Assembly: GCA_021769295.1 (NCBI GenBank)
Contig: JAETTD010000001.1
Location: forward strand, 62,001 to 126,000
Direction: 5' to 3'
DNA from: Bacillota bacterium
Lineage (GTDB): Bacteria > Bacillota > Clostridia > Peptostreptococcales > Anaerovoracaceae
Length of the DNA stretch: 64,000 bases
Shown here: positions 10,185 through 25,206 of the stretch, in pieces
How positions within the stretch are numbered: position 1 is the first letter of the stretch
How the letters are laid out: each line of letters begins with the position of its first letter
Made by a program: the position numbers and the translations under genes
Notes under the pieces: model-generated
The model's database searches: none
The model's input: only the letters and a program-made list of their open reading frames with translations
What the model was told of the DNA's origin: nothing

Positions 10185-13100
10185 TTATTCAAATTTTCTG
10201 TTTCTTCTTACAACTACAACTGTGCCTGCTGCTGCTCCGCCAAATACGACAGCCAGCATAATCCACATGAAGATGTTGGAAGTATCACCTGTCTTGTTAA
10301 CGTCTGCAGGAGTTGTTGTTCCCGGTTTTTCAGGATTTTCCGGATCAACTACAGGTGGATTTTCAGGAGCTTCAACGCCTGCGTAAGCAGTATCGCCGAG
10401 AACTCTTGAGAACAGGAAGTTTGCGATGTATTTGAACTCATCCTGTGGGTGTCCTTTGTGGTCTAAGGAGTTAGCAAATGCTACGATATCCTTGCCGTCA
10501 GCTTTGTATTCGAAAGCTACCACGGAAGTGTTATATACGTCGAAAGCAGCCTGGTCATCATCGCTGAAGATACCTACGCATCCAACCATAGGAGTCTTAC
10601 CTGCGTTTTTAACCAGCGGAGTAGCTCCCTCAGGAATAGCTGAGAAGTAAGCAGTACCGTACTGGTAATTCTGGTCGTCTCCGTCCAGAGCATAGTTAGC
10701 ATTGAGAAGGTTAACTGTAGGATATTCTACATTTACCAATGCGTCAGTGCCGTTAGGTGCGCTCTTCTTGGTAACTCCGTCAAGAATTCCGCTCAATCTT
10801 CCGGAACCGCTGCCCCAGATCATCAGAGGAGTTCCTTCGGTAACTGCCTGTTTTGCAGTATTGTCAACACCTGAGAAGCTTGCGCCTACAATGGCATCAG
10901 CCTTGGTTGCCTTGTCTGTCAAAGTGAATCCCATCTGCTTTAATGCATACAGGTCGAAGCAGTAAGCATTTCCGCCAGGAAGTTCAATGTTACCTGCGGT
11001 TGCAGGAGCGCTTGCGCCTATAATATAAGCTTCCGGAGCCTTAGCGATTACGCTGGCAACGATGCCTGCTCCGTATACGCCTTCAGCGCTCAGTATATAC
11101 TTATCTGCAACGGTTAAGAAGTCTTCATATGAGCAGATGAAGTCGCCCATGTGCTCGCCTTCTGTAATCATAGCTACAGTCTTGCCTGCTCTCAGCAAAT
11201 CGTTAACTGCACATGCAGTATCTTCAGAAGCGTTGGAGATGATAACGTCAGCATCTGTAACGCCGGTAAACTGAGTAGCGAAATCTGCCAGATAAGTCAA
11301 TGTTCCGGCATAGTCATAACCGTCCTTGCAAACCTTATCGATTGCTTTGTATGCTTCAGGTTCTGCAACTGTGATTATGTCAAATCCACGAGCATAAGGA
11401 TGCTGTGAGAATGCTTCGGAATACAGTCCCTTCCAAACGGTTACGAATGTTCCAGGTCCGAAGTTTGCATGCAGCAGGGATCTCTTAGCCTGGTACATTG
11501 AAGCGATAACCGTACCTGCCGGATATTCTACTCCGTCATATGTGAATGCCTTGTCGGCAATCTTGTACTTCATACCGTTTCTTGCAATCCATTTAACTGC
11601 TTCTGCAGCGTCCTGAAGGTTCTTCTGATTTTCTTTATCCATAGGGATGATCAGGCATTCAGGATAGAAGTTGCCGTTTTCGCCTTCGCCGTCGTATACA
11701 GGTCTCATGATGTCAGCCTGTGCGCCTTGCTCGTCGTATTGGCTTACATAGTATTTTGCAACCTTATCATTGGAGTTTTCGTTGTTCAGTCCTCTTTTGA
11801 AGAGTTCTGCCTGACTTGTCAACAAGTCAATCTTGTTTTCCTGGATAAATCTTCCCTGACCGAGCAGTCCGTTAGGAATTACCTGTTCTGCAGCGATGTC
11901 ATCGTATGCAGGCATTTCCCATGTGATACCGCAAGTACCGTAGAATACAGGGAACTGTGAACCGAAGTTGGTTGACAGGTCATCCCAAGGTGCTCCCCAC
12001 TGTACGCCTGTACGGGGATTAGGATCAAGTTCGATATAGTCACGGGCAGGGAGTTCATAGCTGTTGAATTTTTCGTTGTTTGCAACAGCTGCAATACCTA
12101 CCGCCTCACCCAGCTTCAGGAATTTTTCACCTATTAAGTCATATTCGATGTTAGGATTGTGCGGTGCGCCGCATGGTTCTATAAGCATACCTTCAACTCT
12201 TCCGTGAATTTCGGTATAAACCATAGGGTTCCACTTAGTCATGAAGGCCATAGCGTTTATGTCTTCATTCATGGTCTGGTTAGCATAGTCTCTGTTAGGG
12301 TCAAAGCCTACGCCTGTAGCTCTGGTCTGCTGCATGTAACCTTCCATATTCATGGTAGGAACGCATACGAAGAATACATCGTCCAACAGCTCGTCGATAG
12401 TAAATTCATCAACGCCGGTATTGTAGTACTTGTCAAAGTCAACTACGGAAGAATATCCGTAAGTTGCGGATCTATCAGAAGTATCTCCGTTTTCGCCTCT
12501 GAGTCTTCCCAGCTCTGTAGCCCATTCGCCGTAAATTTCAGATAAGCCTGTTCCGAAAACGTTCTTCTTTTCGTCTTCCAGTTTAGCTCTGCCGGCATCG
12601 GTGTAGCTTTCGAGAGTTCTCAGTGAAATTTCATCTTCGTTTACCAGATTCTGAATGGTATTCATGATACCGTTTACTGCTGAGTTTTCATTTGTGTGGC
12701 AGTTGCTGACATAGATAGGAACCTTTAAGTTGTCATACTTTCCTGCCTTGATGTCTTTAAGAACCTGTGTAGGGTTTGTTTCGGACAGTTCAGTGTATTC
12801 CAGCCATTCCTGAACAGCCTTCTTGTCGCTTGCAACGATAACATAAGGGGTATCGTACTGGTCTATGGAAGAATGTCCGATAGAGCCAACTTCAACGTAT
12901 CTGTCGCCCTTATAGGATTTCAGAGCTTCGATTTCATCGAACAGCTCATAAGGTGTACGATATGAATCATAAGGAACTACCTTTGCGTGTACGGAACCTG
13001 CAGCCTTGTCATCTACAGTTGCAGAAAGGTTAAAGTATCCGCACTTATCAAGCCATGAACCGCCGTTGGTATGGTTAATGGAGTAAACTTTCTTTACTTC

Positions 13101-13571
13101 AGCGCTTGCAGTTGCATCGCCGGTATAGTAGAATTCGGTGCCCTGTGTCTTAAAAGTAACAACCAGGTCCTTGCCTTCAGCTTTAAGTTCTTCTACTTTA
13201 ATAACTTCTGTTCCTTCTTTGTCCTTCCATTCGGAGATTGCTCCGCCCTTGTTAGGGAAAGGATATAATGCAGGATCAAGATAATGTCTGTTCTCATCTC
13301 TTGTCAGGGAGAAAGAAATCTTGTTGTCTGCTACAGCCTGCTGGAGGTCTGCATCAGCAAGATTCGTCGGAATGGTTACCTTATGGGTAGCCTCTTCTGT
13401 CAACGAATACTGGAAGTCGATATCGTCATATGCAGGATATTTGCCGGCTAATGAGATACCGGGTGTCGTTGTGTCCATGGTCAGCTCTTCTACCGAAGCA
13501 AAAGCTGCCATCGGCATTATCAGCGAAAGGATCAATGCCGTCACAACCAGTTTAACTAATCTTTTTTTCAT
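10185..13571 (-). CDS. secreted, putatively cell-wall anchored M14-family zinc carboxypeptidase
   Basis: Signal peptide MKKRLVKLVVTALILSLIMPMAAFA; EIHGRVEGMLIEPCG; C-terminal NKTGDTS + TM + RRNRKFE tail. Confidence 0.75.
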   Translation of the reverse strand: MKKRLVKLVVTALILSLIMPMAAFASVEELTMDTTTPGISLAGKYPAYDDIDFQYSLTEEATHKVTIPTNLADADLQQAVADNKISFSLTRDENRHYLDPALYPFPNKGGAISEWKDKEGTEVIKVEELKAEGKDLVVTFKTQGTEFYYTGDATASAEVKKVYSINHTNGGSWLDKCGYFNLSATVDDKAAGSVHAKVVPYDSYRTPYELFDEIEALKSYKGDRYVEVGSIGHSSIDQYDTPYVIVASDKKAVQEWLEYTELSETNPTQVLKDIKAGKYDNLKVPIYVSNCHTNENSAVNGIMNTIQNLVNEDEISLRTLESYTDAGRAKLEDEKKNVFGTGLSEIYGEWATELGRLRGENGDTSDRSATYGYSSVVDFDKYYNTGVDEFTIDELLDDVFFVCVPTMNMEGYMQQTRATGVGFDPNRDYANQTMNEDINAMAFMTKWNPMVYTEIHGRVEGMLIEPCGAPHNPNIEYDLIGEKFLKLGEAVGIAAVANNEKFNSYELPARDYIELDPNPRTGVQWGAPWDDLSTNFGSQFPVFYGTCGITWEMPAYDDIAAEQVIPNGLLGQGRFIQENKIDLLTSQAELFKRGLNNENSNDKVAKYYVSQYDEQGAQADIMRPVYDGEGENGNFYPECLIIPMDKENQKNLQDAAEAVKWIARNGMKYKIADKAFTYDGVEYPAGTVIASMYQAKRSLLHANFGPGTFVTVWKGLYSEAFSQHPYARGFDIITVAEPEAYKAIDKVCKDGYDYAGTLTYLADFATQFTGVTDADVIISNASEDTACAVNDLLRAGKTVAMITEGEHMGDFICSYEDFLTVADKYILSAEGVYGAGIVASVIAKAPEAYIIGASAPATAGNIELPGGNAYCFDLYALKQMGFTLTDKATKADAIVGASFSGVDNTAKQAVTEGTPLMIWGSGSGRLSGILDGVTKKSAPNGTDALVNVEYPTVNLLNANYALDGDDQNYQYGTAYFSAIPEGATPLVKNAGKTPMVGCVGIFSDDDQAAFDVYNTSVVAFEYKADGKDIVAFANSLDHKGHPQDEFKYIANFLFSRVLGDTAYAGVEAPENPPVVDPENPEKPGTTTPADVNKTGDTSNIFMWIMLAVVFGGAAAGTVVVVRRNRKFE

Positions 13572-13800
13572 CTTTTTCTCCTTTTAACTTCTAAAAGAAT
13601 CTCGTTTAGTTAAGCTATAACTGATGGTAATATAAGTTCTGCCATCTTTAATCATTGTGTCAACACCCTTTTAAAACTCTCTCCGTCAGCTTCATGGCTG
13701 GCTCTTTATTCACTGCGGTAAAAATTTCTCAGGATTCTTCTTCTGAGCCGTATCGTTAATGTGAATAAAATGACAAATCATATATTGTATGTCCATAATA

Positions 13801-13810
13801 CCCCCCCCCC
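13801..13810. repeat. homopolymeric C10 tract in intergenic region
   Basis: Run of ten C after ...ccataata, about 230 bp upstream of the 10185..13571 start. Confidence 0.95.
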
Positions 13811-13870
13811 GCATATTCTTGTCAACTATTTATCACCTAAGCAACACAAAGTATACATAATACTTACATA

Positions 13871-13900
13871 GAAAAAAGGAAGCCGAGTGGCTCCCTTTTC
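13871..13900 (-). terminator. intrinsic terminator after PLP lyase gene
   Basis: Minus strand GGGAGCCactcGGCTTCC followed by TTTTTT. Confidence 0.8.
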
Positions 13901-13915
13901 AGCCTGATATATGTT

Positions 13916-15070
13916 CTATATCACTTCAAATGCTTTTTTAAGGTCATCGATTATATCTTCCGCATCTTCAAGCCCTATGCTGAATCTGAAGAATCCTTCT
14001 CTGAAAATTTCAGGATAATGAGGCAGCTTGTCGCTGCTCTTATCAAAGTATATGATTAGGCTCTCCACACTTCCCAAAGACACCGCATGAGTTATAAGTT
14101 TCAGCTCCTTTAAAAATCTCTGATGTGCGGCCTCATCACCCTTTATGTCAAAGGCAATCATTCCGGAATACTGGCCTTTCATCAGCTTTTCGGCTCTTTC
14201 GTGCTGTGGATGATTTTCAAGTCCCGGGTACCATACGAATCTCACCTTTTCGCTGGCATTTAAGAATTCAGCTACCTTCTTTGCGGTTTTGGAATGTTGC
14301 TCCATTCTGATTGGCAGCGTTTTAAGACCTCTTTCAATAAGCCATGCGTTAAACGGGCTTAAGACTCCTCCGTAGTTTACCATTGCCAGCTGTTTTATCT
14401 CTTTTATCAGTTCTTTACTGCCTAAAACACATCCGCCGAGAGAATCGCCGTGACCGTTTATGTACTTTGTCATGCTGTGTATTTCCAAATCGGCGCTGTG
14501 GCTCAATGGGTATATGCAAATCGGGCCTGCAAAAGTTGTGTCAACGCAAAGAATCGCTCCTGCTTCATGAGCCAGTTTTGCTATGGCTTCTATATCGCTG
14601 ATTTCGGTGGTCGGGTTTCCCGGCGTTTCCACATGAATAAGCTTTGTATTAGGTTTAATAGCTTTTTTAACCGCTTCTGTATCTGTCGTATCTACAAAAG
14701 TGGTATCAATTTTGAATTTTTCAGGAATGTACTTTCTCATGAGCAAATTGGTGGCGCTGTAGCAAACTTCTGACACTACAGCGTGGTCTCCCGAATTTAA
14801 GAAAGTCATAAATACGCCTGCAAGAGCAGCAACTCCGCTGGCAAGCACCACGCAGTCCTCAGCACCGGTCAGGTCGCACAGTTTTTTCTGCAAAACATCC
14901 TGATTTACATTCAGGTTTCTCGCATAACTGAAGATTTCCGTTCCGCTCCAGTCAAGAGGCTCATCTGTAGGTATCCTGTAGTTTGTAGTCATGTATATAG
15001 GCTGAATTACGGCTCCATATGCATCTTTTTTTGTATTTCCGCCGTGAACGGCCAAAGTGTTTTTCTTCAT
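13916..15070 (-). CDS. trans-sulfuration-family PLP enzyme (cystathionine gamma-synthase / methionine gamma-lyase-like)
   Basis: VHVETPGNPT-like motif, SMTKYINGHGDSLGG lysine motif. Confidence 0.85.
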   Translation of the reverse strand: MKKNTLAVHGGNTKKDAYGAVIQPIYMTTNYRIPTDEPLDWSGTEIFSYARNLNVNQDVLQKKLCDLTGAEDCVVLASGVAALAGVFMTFLNSGDHAVVSEVCYSATNLLMRKYIPEKFKIDTTFVDTTDTEAVKKAIKPNTKLIHVETPGNPTTEISDIEAIAKLAHEAGAILCVDTTFAGPICIYPLSHSADLEIHSMTKYINGHGDSLGGCVLGSKELIKEIKQLAMVNYGGVLSPFNAWLIERGLKTLPIRMEQHSKTAKKVAEFLNASEKVRFVWYPGLENHPQHERAEKLMKGQYSGMIAFDIKGDEAAHQRFLKELKLITHAVSLGSVESLIIYFDKSSDKLPHYPEIFREGFFRFSIGLEDAEDIIDDLKKAFEVI

Positions 15071-15190
15071 TTTCTGTCATTCCTCCGTCAGTTCTTTTTT
15101 GTACCAATAACAATTTATTGTAACACTTGTACTATGTATGGTTCAAGTGCATGGCCTGCCTTATTTCATATTCCAAAGCCTTAATAACGC

Positions 15191-15220
15191 AAAACGGACA
15201 GAACCCGTAAGTTCTGTCCG
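15191..15220 (-). terminator. intrinsic terminator after BKACE-family gene
   Basis: CGGACAGAAC-ccgtaa-GTTCTGTCCG with A4 (U4 on minus transcript). Confidence 0.85.
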
Positions 15221-15241
15221 CTATATGTATTTGCTGTTTTC

Positions 15242-16072
15242 CTATTTAAGTGGAGCTAATCCTAAGATTTCTCTTGCTTCTGCAGGAGTTGCAACTTCTC
15301 TTCCGAGGAGTTTTGCCAGTTCTACGACCTTAGCAACCATCTGTCCGTTGGATTCAGCCAAAACGCCTTTTTCCATATACAGATTGTCTTCAAATCCTAC
15401 TCTTACATGTCCTCCCAGACAAATAGTAGCAGCAGCTATATGCCATGCATTCTTTCCAAGACCTGTAGCTGTCCAAGTAGAACCTTCAGGAATGGATTCA
15501 ACCATGTATACCAGGTCTCTGATAGTAGCTGTCATCTGAACGCCGAGAACGAAGTCCCAGTGGATAGGTTTAGTAAGATAACCCTTCTTATAAGCTGTCT
15601 TCATAGCCGTATCAATCATACCCTTATCGAATACTTCGCACTCAGGCTTGATGCCTCTTTCCTGCATTATCTTTGCAAAGTTGATAATTGTGTTATCAGT
15701 ATTTACAAAGATTTCATCTCCTCCGAAGTTGCAGGTACCGCAGTCCAAAGTAGCCATTTCAGGAGTAGGAACTACTTCTGTTGACTGTAATCTCTCTAAG
15801 TCAGTCATTCCTACTGCTCCGCCTGTTGACGGCTGGATGATTGCATCAGGACATTCTTTTCTGATTGCATCGATACATTCCTGGAATCTTCCTTTATCTT
15901 GAGTAGGAGTACCGTCATCCCATCTTACGTGAAGGTGAATCAATGATGCTCCTGCATCATAAGCAGACTTTGCTTCTCTTACAACTTCTTCTACTGTGTA
16001 AGGAACGTTTGGATTCTGTTCTTTGGTTACTTCTGCACCGCAGATACAAGCGCTGATAATTAATTTTTCCAT
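15242..16072 (-). CDS. 3-keto-5-aminohexanoate cleavage enzyme family (BKACE/DUF849)
   Basis: IISACICGAEVTKEQNPNVPYTVEEVVREAKSAYDAGASLIHLHVR; QPSTGG; GGHVRVGFEDN. Confidence 0.88.
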   Translation of the reverse strand: MEKLIISACICGAEVTKEQNPNVPYTVEEVVREAKSAYDAGASLIHLHVRWDDGTPTQDKGRFQECIDAIRKECPDAIIQPSTGGAVGMTDLERLQSTEVVPTPEMATLDCGTCNFGGDEIFVNTDNTIINFAKIMQERGIKPECEVFDKGMIDTAMKTAYKKGYLTKPIHWDFVLGVQMTATIRDLVYMVESIPEGSTWTATGLGKNAWHIAAATICLGGHVRVGFEDNLYMEKGVLAESNGQMVAKVVELAKLLGREVATPAEAREILGLAPLK

Positions 16073-16282
16073 TTCTATCTCCTTTATTCACAATGAATTG
16101 ATCAACTTTTGTTATTATAACACTAATATAAAAGATGTTCAAGTAGCCCGGCATACGGCATAATGTATACTTGATAAATTATTGCATGATTGCTGCCGCC
16201 CGAAAGTCTCTTTGGCCGCCTCAGATAGCGTAACGTCAACGAGCCTTGACAGCATCGCCGGTCGCTGTTCCTATGGACTGCC

Positions 16283-16511
16283 GGACTGCCGTAAAATCTG
16301 AATATTCTTTTAAATGCGGCATTTCTGCCGGTCAACAGACGGCCGGATTGCCGCAAATTTTTAAAATTCTTCCATTTACGGCATTTTTACCGCCTAATAG
16401 CCATAAAAACTGCCGCAAACCTCATAGAATTCATAAAATGCGGCAGTATTGACCCTTTGAAAGCCTTCAAACTGCCGCAAATGGCATAAAATTTATAAAA
16501 TACGGCAGTCT
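16283..16511. repeat. 62-bp-period palindrome array 3 (4 units, TGCCG..CGGCA arms)
   Basis: TGCC at 16287, 16349, 16411, 16473; each 35 nt to GGCA; lies 25 bp past the dnaJ stop. Confidence 0.92.
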
Positions 16512-16535
16512 GAACCTCGCGGACCGCCGTACTCG

Positions 16536-17681
16536 TTACTTAAACAGTTCTTTCAATTTCTCTGCAAATCCGCCCTTCTTCTGATAGCAGTCTTCTGTAA
16601 CAACCTTGCCCATTTCGGTGATTGCCTTCTTCTGCTTGTTGTTAAGCTTTGTAGGGACTTCCAGATTCACCTTTACATAAAGATCGCCCTTGGACTCACG
16701 CCTCAGATGCTTGATACCTTTGTCTTTCAGGCGGAACACGGTTCCCGGCTGAGTTCCCGCAGGAATCTTATAGGAAACCTTGCCGTCCAGCGTAGGAACT
16801 ACAAGCTCTGCGCCAAGAGCCGCCTGGTCAAAGCTTATAGGCATTTCAAGATACAAATCGTCGCCCTGGCGTTTAAACAGCTTGTGAGGCTTTACGGATA
16901 TAACTATATACAAATCTCCCGTAGGACCGCCGTTTACGCCCGGCTCGCCCTGTCCTCTGATAGGGATAACGCTTTCGTTGTCAACGCCGGCAGGTATATC
17001 TATAGAAATTTTGACGTTCTTTCTGACTTTGCCGGTTCCCTTGCAGTCAGGGCAAGGCTCTTCTATTATCTTGCCGCTGCCGCCGCACTGGTCGCAGGTG
17101 GTAACGCTCTGGAACTGTCCGAAAGGAGTTCTCTGAGTCTGGCTCACCTGACCGCTGCCGCCGCACTTAGGACATGTTTTCTTTGAAGTCCCCGGTTTTG
17201 TTCCCTCGCCCTTGCAGGTCTTACACTGAACATATTTGCTGATTTCCAGTTCTTTCTTGGTTCCGAAAGCCGCCTCCTCAAAGGTTATGGTTATAGCCTT
17301 CTGGAGGTCTCTGCCTTTCTTTGGCTGGTTGGCTCTCTGCTGCTGTCTGCCTCCGCCGAAGCCGCCTCCGAACATGCCTCCGAACATATCGAAGATATCT
17401 TCAAAGCCGCCGAAACCGCCGCTAAAGCCTCCTCCTCCAAAACCGGCATTAGGGTCTACGCCCGCATGACCAAATCTATCGTACTTGCTCTTCTTGTCGG
17501 GGTCTGAAAGAACGCTGTAAGCCTCATTCACTTCTTTAAATTTTTCTTCTGCGGTCTTGTCTCCGGGATTCCTGTCGGGATGATATTTCATAGCCATTTT
17601 TCTGAAAGCTTTTTTAATCTCATCCTCACTTGCACCCTTTTTCAAGCCAAGCACTTCATAATAATCACGTTTTTCTGCCAT
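16536..17681 (-). CDS. dnaJ: chaperone DnaJ
   Basis: J-domain with HPD, G/F region, four CxxCxGxG zinc repeats. Confidence 0.97.
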   Translation of the reverse strand: MAEKRDYYEVLGLKKGASEDEIKKAFRKMAMKYHPDRNPGDKTAEEKFKEVNEAYSVLSDPDKKSKYDRFGHAGVDPNAGFGGGGFSGGFGGFEDIFDMFGGMFGGGFGGGRQQQRANQPKKGRDLQKAITITFEEAAFGTKKELEISKYVQCKTCKGEGTKPGTSKKTCPKCGGSGQVSQTQRTPFGQFQSVTTCDQCGGSGKIIEEPCPDCKGTGKVRKNVKISIDIPAGVDNESVIPIRGQGEPGVNGGPTGDLYIVISVKPHKLFKRQGDDLYLEMPISFDQAALGAELVVPTLDGKVSYKIPAGTQPGTVFRLKDKGIKHLRRESKGDLYVKVNLEVPTKLNNKQKKAITEMGKVVTEDCYQKKGGFAEKLKELFK

Positions 17682-17715
17682 TTTTAAACCTCTGAACTAT
17701 AATTTATACGCCGCA

Positions 17716-17752
17716 AAATCGCCGGCGGCGGATTTGCGCCACAGGCGATTTT
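17716..17752. other. hairpin in dnaK-dnaJ intergenic region
   Basis: AAAATCGCC ... GGCGATTTT inverted repeat between the two genes. Confidence 0.6.
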
Positions 17753-17778
17753 AACGAATATATGATAACACCGATATT

Positions 17779-19662
<1,884 letters not shown>

Positions 19663-20271
19663 CTAATTGGCGACCTTTACCATTGAAGGTCTGATTACTC
19701 TATTGTTTAAAATGTACCCCTTTTGGAGAACTTCCGTTACCTTTCCGCTTTCGTACTCGGTCGAATCCTCCATCATTACAGCGTTATGGAAGTTAGGGTC
19801 AAAATCTTCTCCAAGCGCTGCGATTTCACTTGCTCCTGCTTTTTCAAGCACCCCAAGGAGCTGTTTTAAAATCATTTCCATGCCCTGATAGAAGCTGTCG
19901 CCGTCGTTTCCGGCAGCCAAAGCTCTCTCAAAGTTATCTATCACATTAAGCAGTTCGCTGATGATTTTTTCATTGGCAAATGCATAAATGTCACTTTTTT
20001 CTTTCTCTGTCCTGCGTTTGAAGTTCTGGAAGTCCGCCATAAGCCTCATGTATCTGATGTTCAGGGCTTCTTCCTCAGGGTCTTTTGCCTTGGGCTCTTC
20101 TGTGTTTGGCTCCTCTGCGGCCTCTTCTCCCTGAGTTTCCTGAGCCTCTTCCTTAGCTTCTTCTTTGGCTTTCTCCCCGGTCTCTTCGCAGCCGCAGGTC
20201 TCTTCCTGACAGTCTTTTTCTGCTGTTTCTTCTTCAATAACGTCTTCTGTTTTCTTGTTCTCGTCACTCAT
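19663..20271 (-). CDS. grpE: nucleotide exchange factor GrpE
   Basis: RYMRLMADFQNFKRRTEKEK..., LGEDFDPNFHNAVM; start placed at MSDENKK (20271) to limit overlap with hrcA. Confidence 0.93.
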   Translation of the reverse strand: MSDENKKTEDVIEEETAEKDCQEETCGCEETGEKAKEEAKEEAQETQGEEAAEEPNTEEPKAKDPEEEALNIRYMRLMADFQNFKRRTEKEKSDIYAFANEKIISELLNVIDNFERALAAGNDGDSFYQGMEMILKQLLGVLEKAGASEIAALGEDFDPNFHNAVMMEDSTEYESGKVTEVLQKGYILNNRVIRPSMVKVAN

Positions 20272-21313
20272 CTTCCTCATTACCTCCGCTTTCAAGTTTG
20301 AATGTGTTGCTCAAATTATCGGTCAGATACTCGACAATCGAAGTGACTTCGCTGTACTTCATCCTCGTCGGCCCGATTACACCGATTTTTCCCACCAGCT
20401 TGCCGTCCACATGATAGCTTGCCGTTATCAAAGCACAATCATTCATGATGTCGTCTGCGTTTTCTTCACCGATGGTGACGATTACGCCGTCTTCTCTTTC
20501 TATAAGTTTCTTTGTGAAATCCTCTTTCTGGCTGAGCATTTCTATAAAGCTCTTGGCTTTCTGCAAATCGTTGTATTCAGGAATGTCGAAGATATTGGTC
20601 AGACCTTCCATGTAAAGATTTACGTTGAGCATATCTTCAAGAGTTTTCATAAAGTTTGGCATTACATCCTTTGCCAGACCGCTCATAGCCGCAATATCGG
20701 TTTCAAAATTTTCTATTATATTATTGGTTAAAACTTCGCTTATGCTCTTGCCTTTGTAATTGTAAGTCATGGTTTTGGCAAGAAGCTGAAGATTTTCTTC
20801 TGTATAAGGAACTTTTATGTTCAGCGCCGTATTGGAAATCTTGCCGCTTTCTGAAACTATCATCATCACCACGGTATGCTCGTCAACGGGCAGAAGATTT
20901 ATAAACTTGAGTGCATCTTCATCCTGCGTCGGAGTCAAAGCGAACGAAGTGAGGTTTGTAATCTCTGAAAGGACGGTAGCCGCATGTTCAATGGTCTTTT
21001 CAAACTCGTTGACATTGGATTTGAGTCTTTCGGCTATTATGTTCTTTTCTTCCCTGCTCAGTTCTTTCTTTTCCATAAGGGCGTTGACATAGAGCCTGTA
21101 TGCAGAATCTGAAGGTACTCTGCCTGCTGACGTGTGAGGGTGGGTCAGATATCCCATTTCTTCAAGGTCTGCCATTTCGTTCCTTATGGTCGCAGGGCTT
21201 ATGCCCAAATCATATTTTTTAGAAAGTGTTCTGGAGCCAACCGGTTCAGCGGTCTTAACGTAATCGCTGATTATAGCCTGTAAAATTTTAAGTTTACGTT
21301 CTGTAAGTTCCAT
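20264..21313 (-). CDS. hrcA: heat-inducible transcription repressor HrcA
   Basis: LTERKLKILQAIISDYVKTAEPVGSRTLSKKYDLGISPATIRNEMADLEEMGYL. Confidence 0.97.
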   Translation of the reverse strand: MELTERKLKILQAIISDYVKTAEPVGSRTLSKKYDLGISPATIRNEMADLEEMGYLTHPHTSAGRVPSDSAYRLYVNALMEKKELSREEKNIIAERLKSNVNEFEKTIEHAATVLSEITNLTSFALTPTQDEDALKFINLLPVDEHTVVMMIVSESGKISNTALNIKVPYTEENLQLLAKTMTYNYKGKSISEVLTNNIIENFETDIAAMSGLAKDVMPNFMKTLEDMLNVNLYMEGLTNIFDIPEYNDLQKAKSFIEMLSQKEDFTKKLIEREDGVIVTIGEENADDIMNDCALITASYHVDGKLVGKIGVIGPTRMKYSEVTSIVEYLTDNLSNTFKLESGGNEEDE

Positions 21314-21328
21314 CGCTTTTCTCCTTTG

Positions 21329-21355
21329 TTAGCACTCACCAATTTGGAGTGCTAA
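21329..21355. promoter_or_regulatory. CIRCE operator (HrcA binding site)
   Basis: TTAGCACTC-N9-GAGTGCTAA exact match, upstream of hrcA. Confidence 0.98.
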
Positions 21356-21413
21356 TCACTACTTATAAGATACTACTCACCGCACCGATTGTCAACAATA
21401 TTTGCGAAGTTTT

Positions 21414-22145
21414 TTATGTATTTTTTGTGAAAATTATCCTTTTATTTATGAGCAGCCTGATTGCTATTGCTGCAAATATCAACGAGATCCACTGGGAGAC
21501 GGAAAGGAATCCTATAAAGCCTCTTTCCGGGTCTCCTCTGAAAAATTCCAGCACAAATCTCATGCCTCCGTACAGCAGCAAGTACAACGGAAATGTCTTT
21601 GAAAAACCGGAGCGTTTATTTTGGATATACATTATAAGCGCAAAAATCATCAGATTTCCCGAAGCTTCCACCAGTTGGAGCGGAAACCCTCCTATACCTC
21701 CGCAGCAGCCTGCCGTATAACAGCCGAGCCTGCCGAAAAAGTGAAACAGAGGGACAGCCGGCGCTGCAAGTTCCATGGTCTTCCCGAAAGGCAGCTTAAA
21801 CTGCCTGCAATAAATGTAAAATGCGGCGATAACGCCTATGAGTCCTCCGTAAAACACGAAGCCCTGCCCCATTATTTTTTCCAGGAAACCGCTGTTCCAC
21901 TCTATCCGGTGCCAATACTCGATGAACTGAGGAATCATGCATAAGAGAGCCATGAGCTTTGAGCCTGCTATGATTCCTATTATGGAATATGCCCCAAGAT
22001 TGATAATGTCGTCTTGCTCTATTCCGTATTTCTTTCTCCTTTTAAGACACAAAAATAAGGCTGCCATAAATCCTATGGAGCCTATAATAGAATAGAACGA
22101 AATTGCCTTTCCGAAAATCAGAATGTAATCGATTCCTATAGTCAT
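21414..22145 (-). CDS. lgt: prolipoprotein diacylglyceryl transferase
   Basis: GGLIGVIAAFYIYCRQ, FFGRLGCYTAGCCGG, RFVLEFFRGDPER. Confidence 0.92.
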   Translation of the reverse strand: MTIGIDYILIFGKAISFYSIIGSIGFMAALFLCLKRRKKYGIEQDDIINLGAYSIIGIIAGSKLMALLCMIPQFIEYWHRIEWNSGFLEKIMGQGFVFYGGLIGVIAAFYIYCRQFKLPFGKTMELAAPAVPLFHFFGRLGCYTAGCCGGIGGFPLQLVEASGNLMIFALIMYIQNKRSGFSKTFPLYLLLYGGMRFVLEFFRGDPERGFIGFLSVSQWISLIFAAIAIRLLINKRIIFTKNT

Positions 22146-22146
22146 G

Positions 22147-22416
22147 TTACATGCCTGCCGCTATTCCGAAAATAGCGCCTATGGCGCATATTGCGCAGAG
22201 ATACATGGCCCCGCCTAAGGCAACTCCCACTATGGAGCATACCAATCCGGCAGTGGACATTCCGCTTATGCCTTCCTTTTTTCTCGCCTGAACGGCAATT
22301 ACTATGCCTATTATTCCGAGAATTATTCCCGCTATGGTATATACAAAGTCCAATACTATGGCCGCTATGCCCAGCACGAGAGACGCAATGGTCAGAGTCG
22401 TGTTATTTCCTTCCAT
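22147..22416 (-). CDS. small DUF4190-like membrane protein
   Basis: Two TM segments; SLVLGIAAIVL...GIILGIIGIVIAVQARKKEG...STAGLVCSIVG. Confidence 0.6.
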   Translation of the reverse strand: MEGNNTTLTIASLVLGIAAIVLDFVYTIAGIILGIIGIVIAVQARKKEGISGMSTAGLVCSIVGVALGGAMYLCAICAIGAIFGIAAGM

Positions 22417-22493
22417 ATCAAATTCCTTTCTTCTTATATTTGCCTACAGTCTATACTATTTCGACAAATTTTTCAACATATATTTACTTTTAT

Positions 22494-25188
<2,695 letters not shown>

Positions 25189-25206
25189 AACAATCTCCGT
25201 TATATG

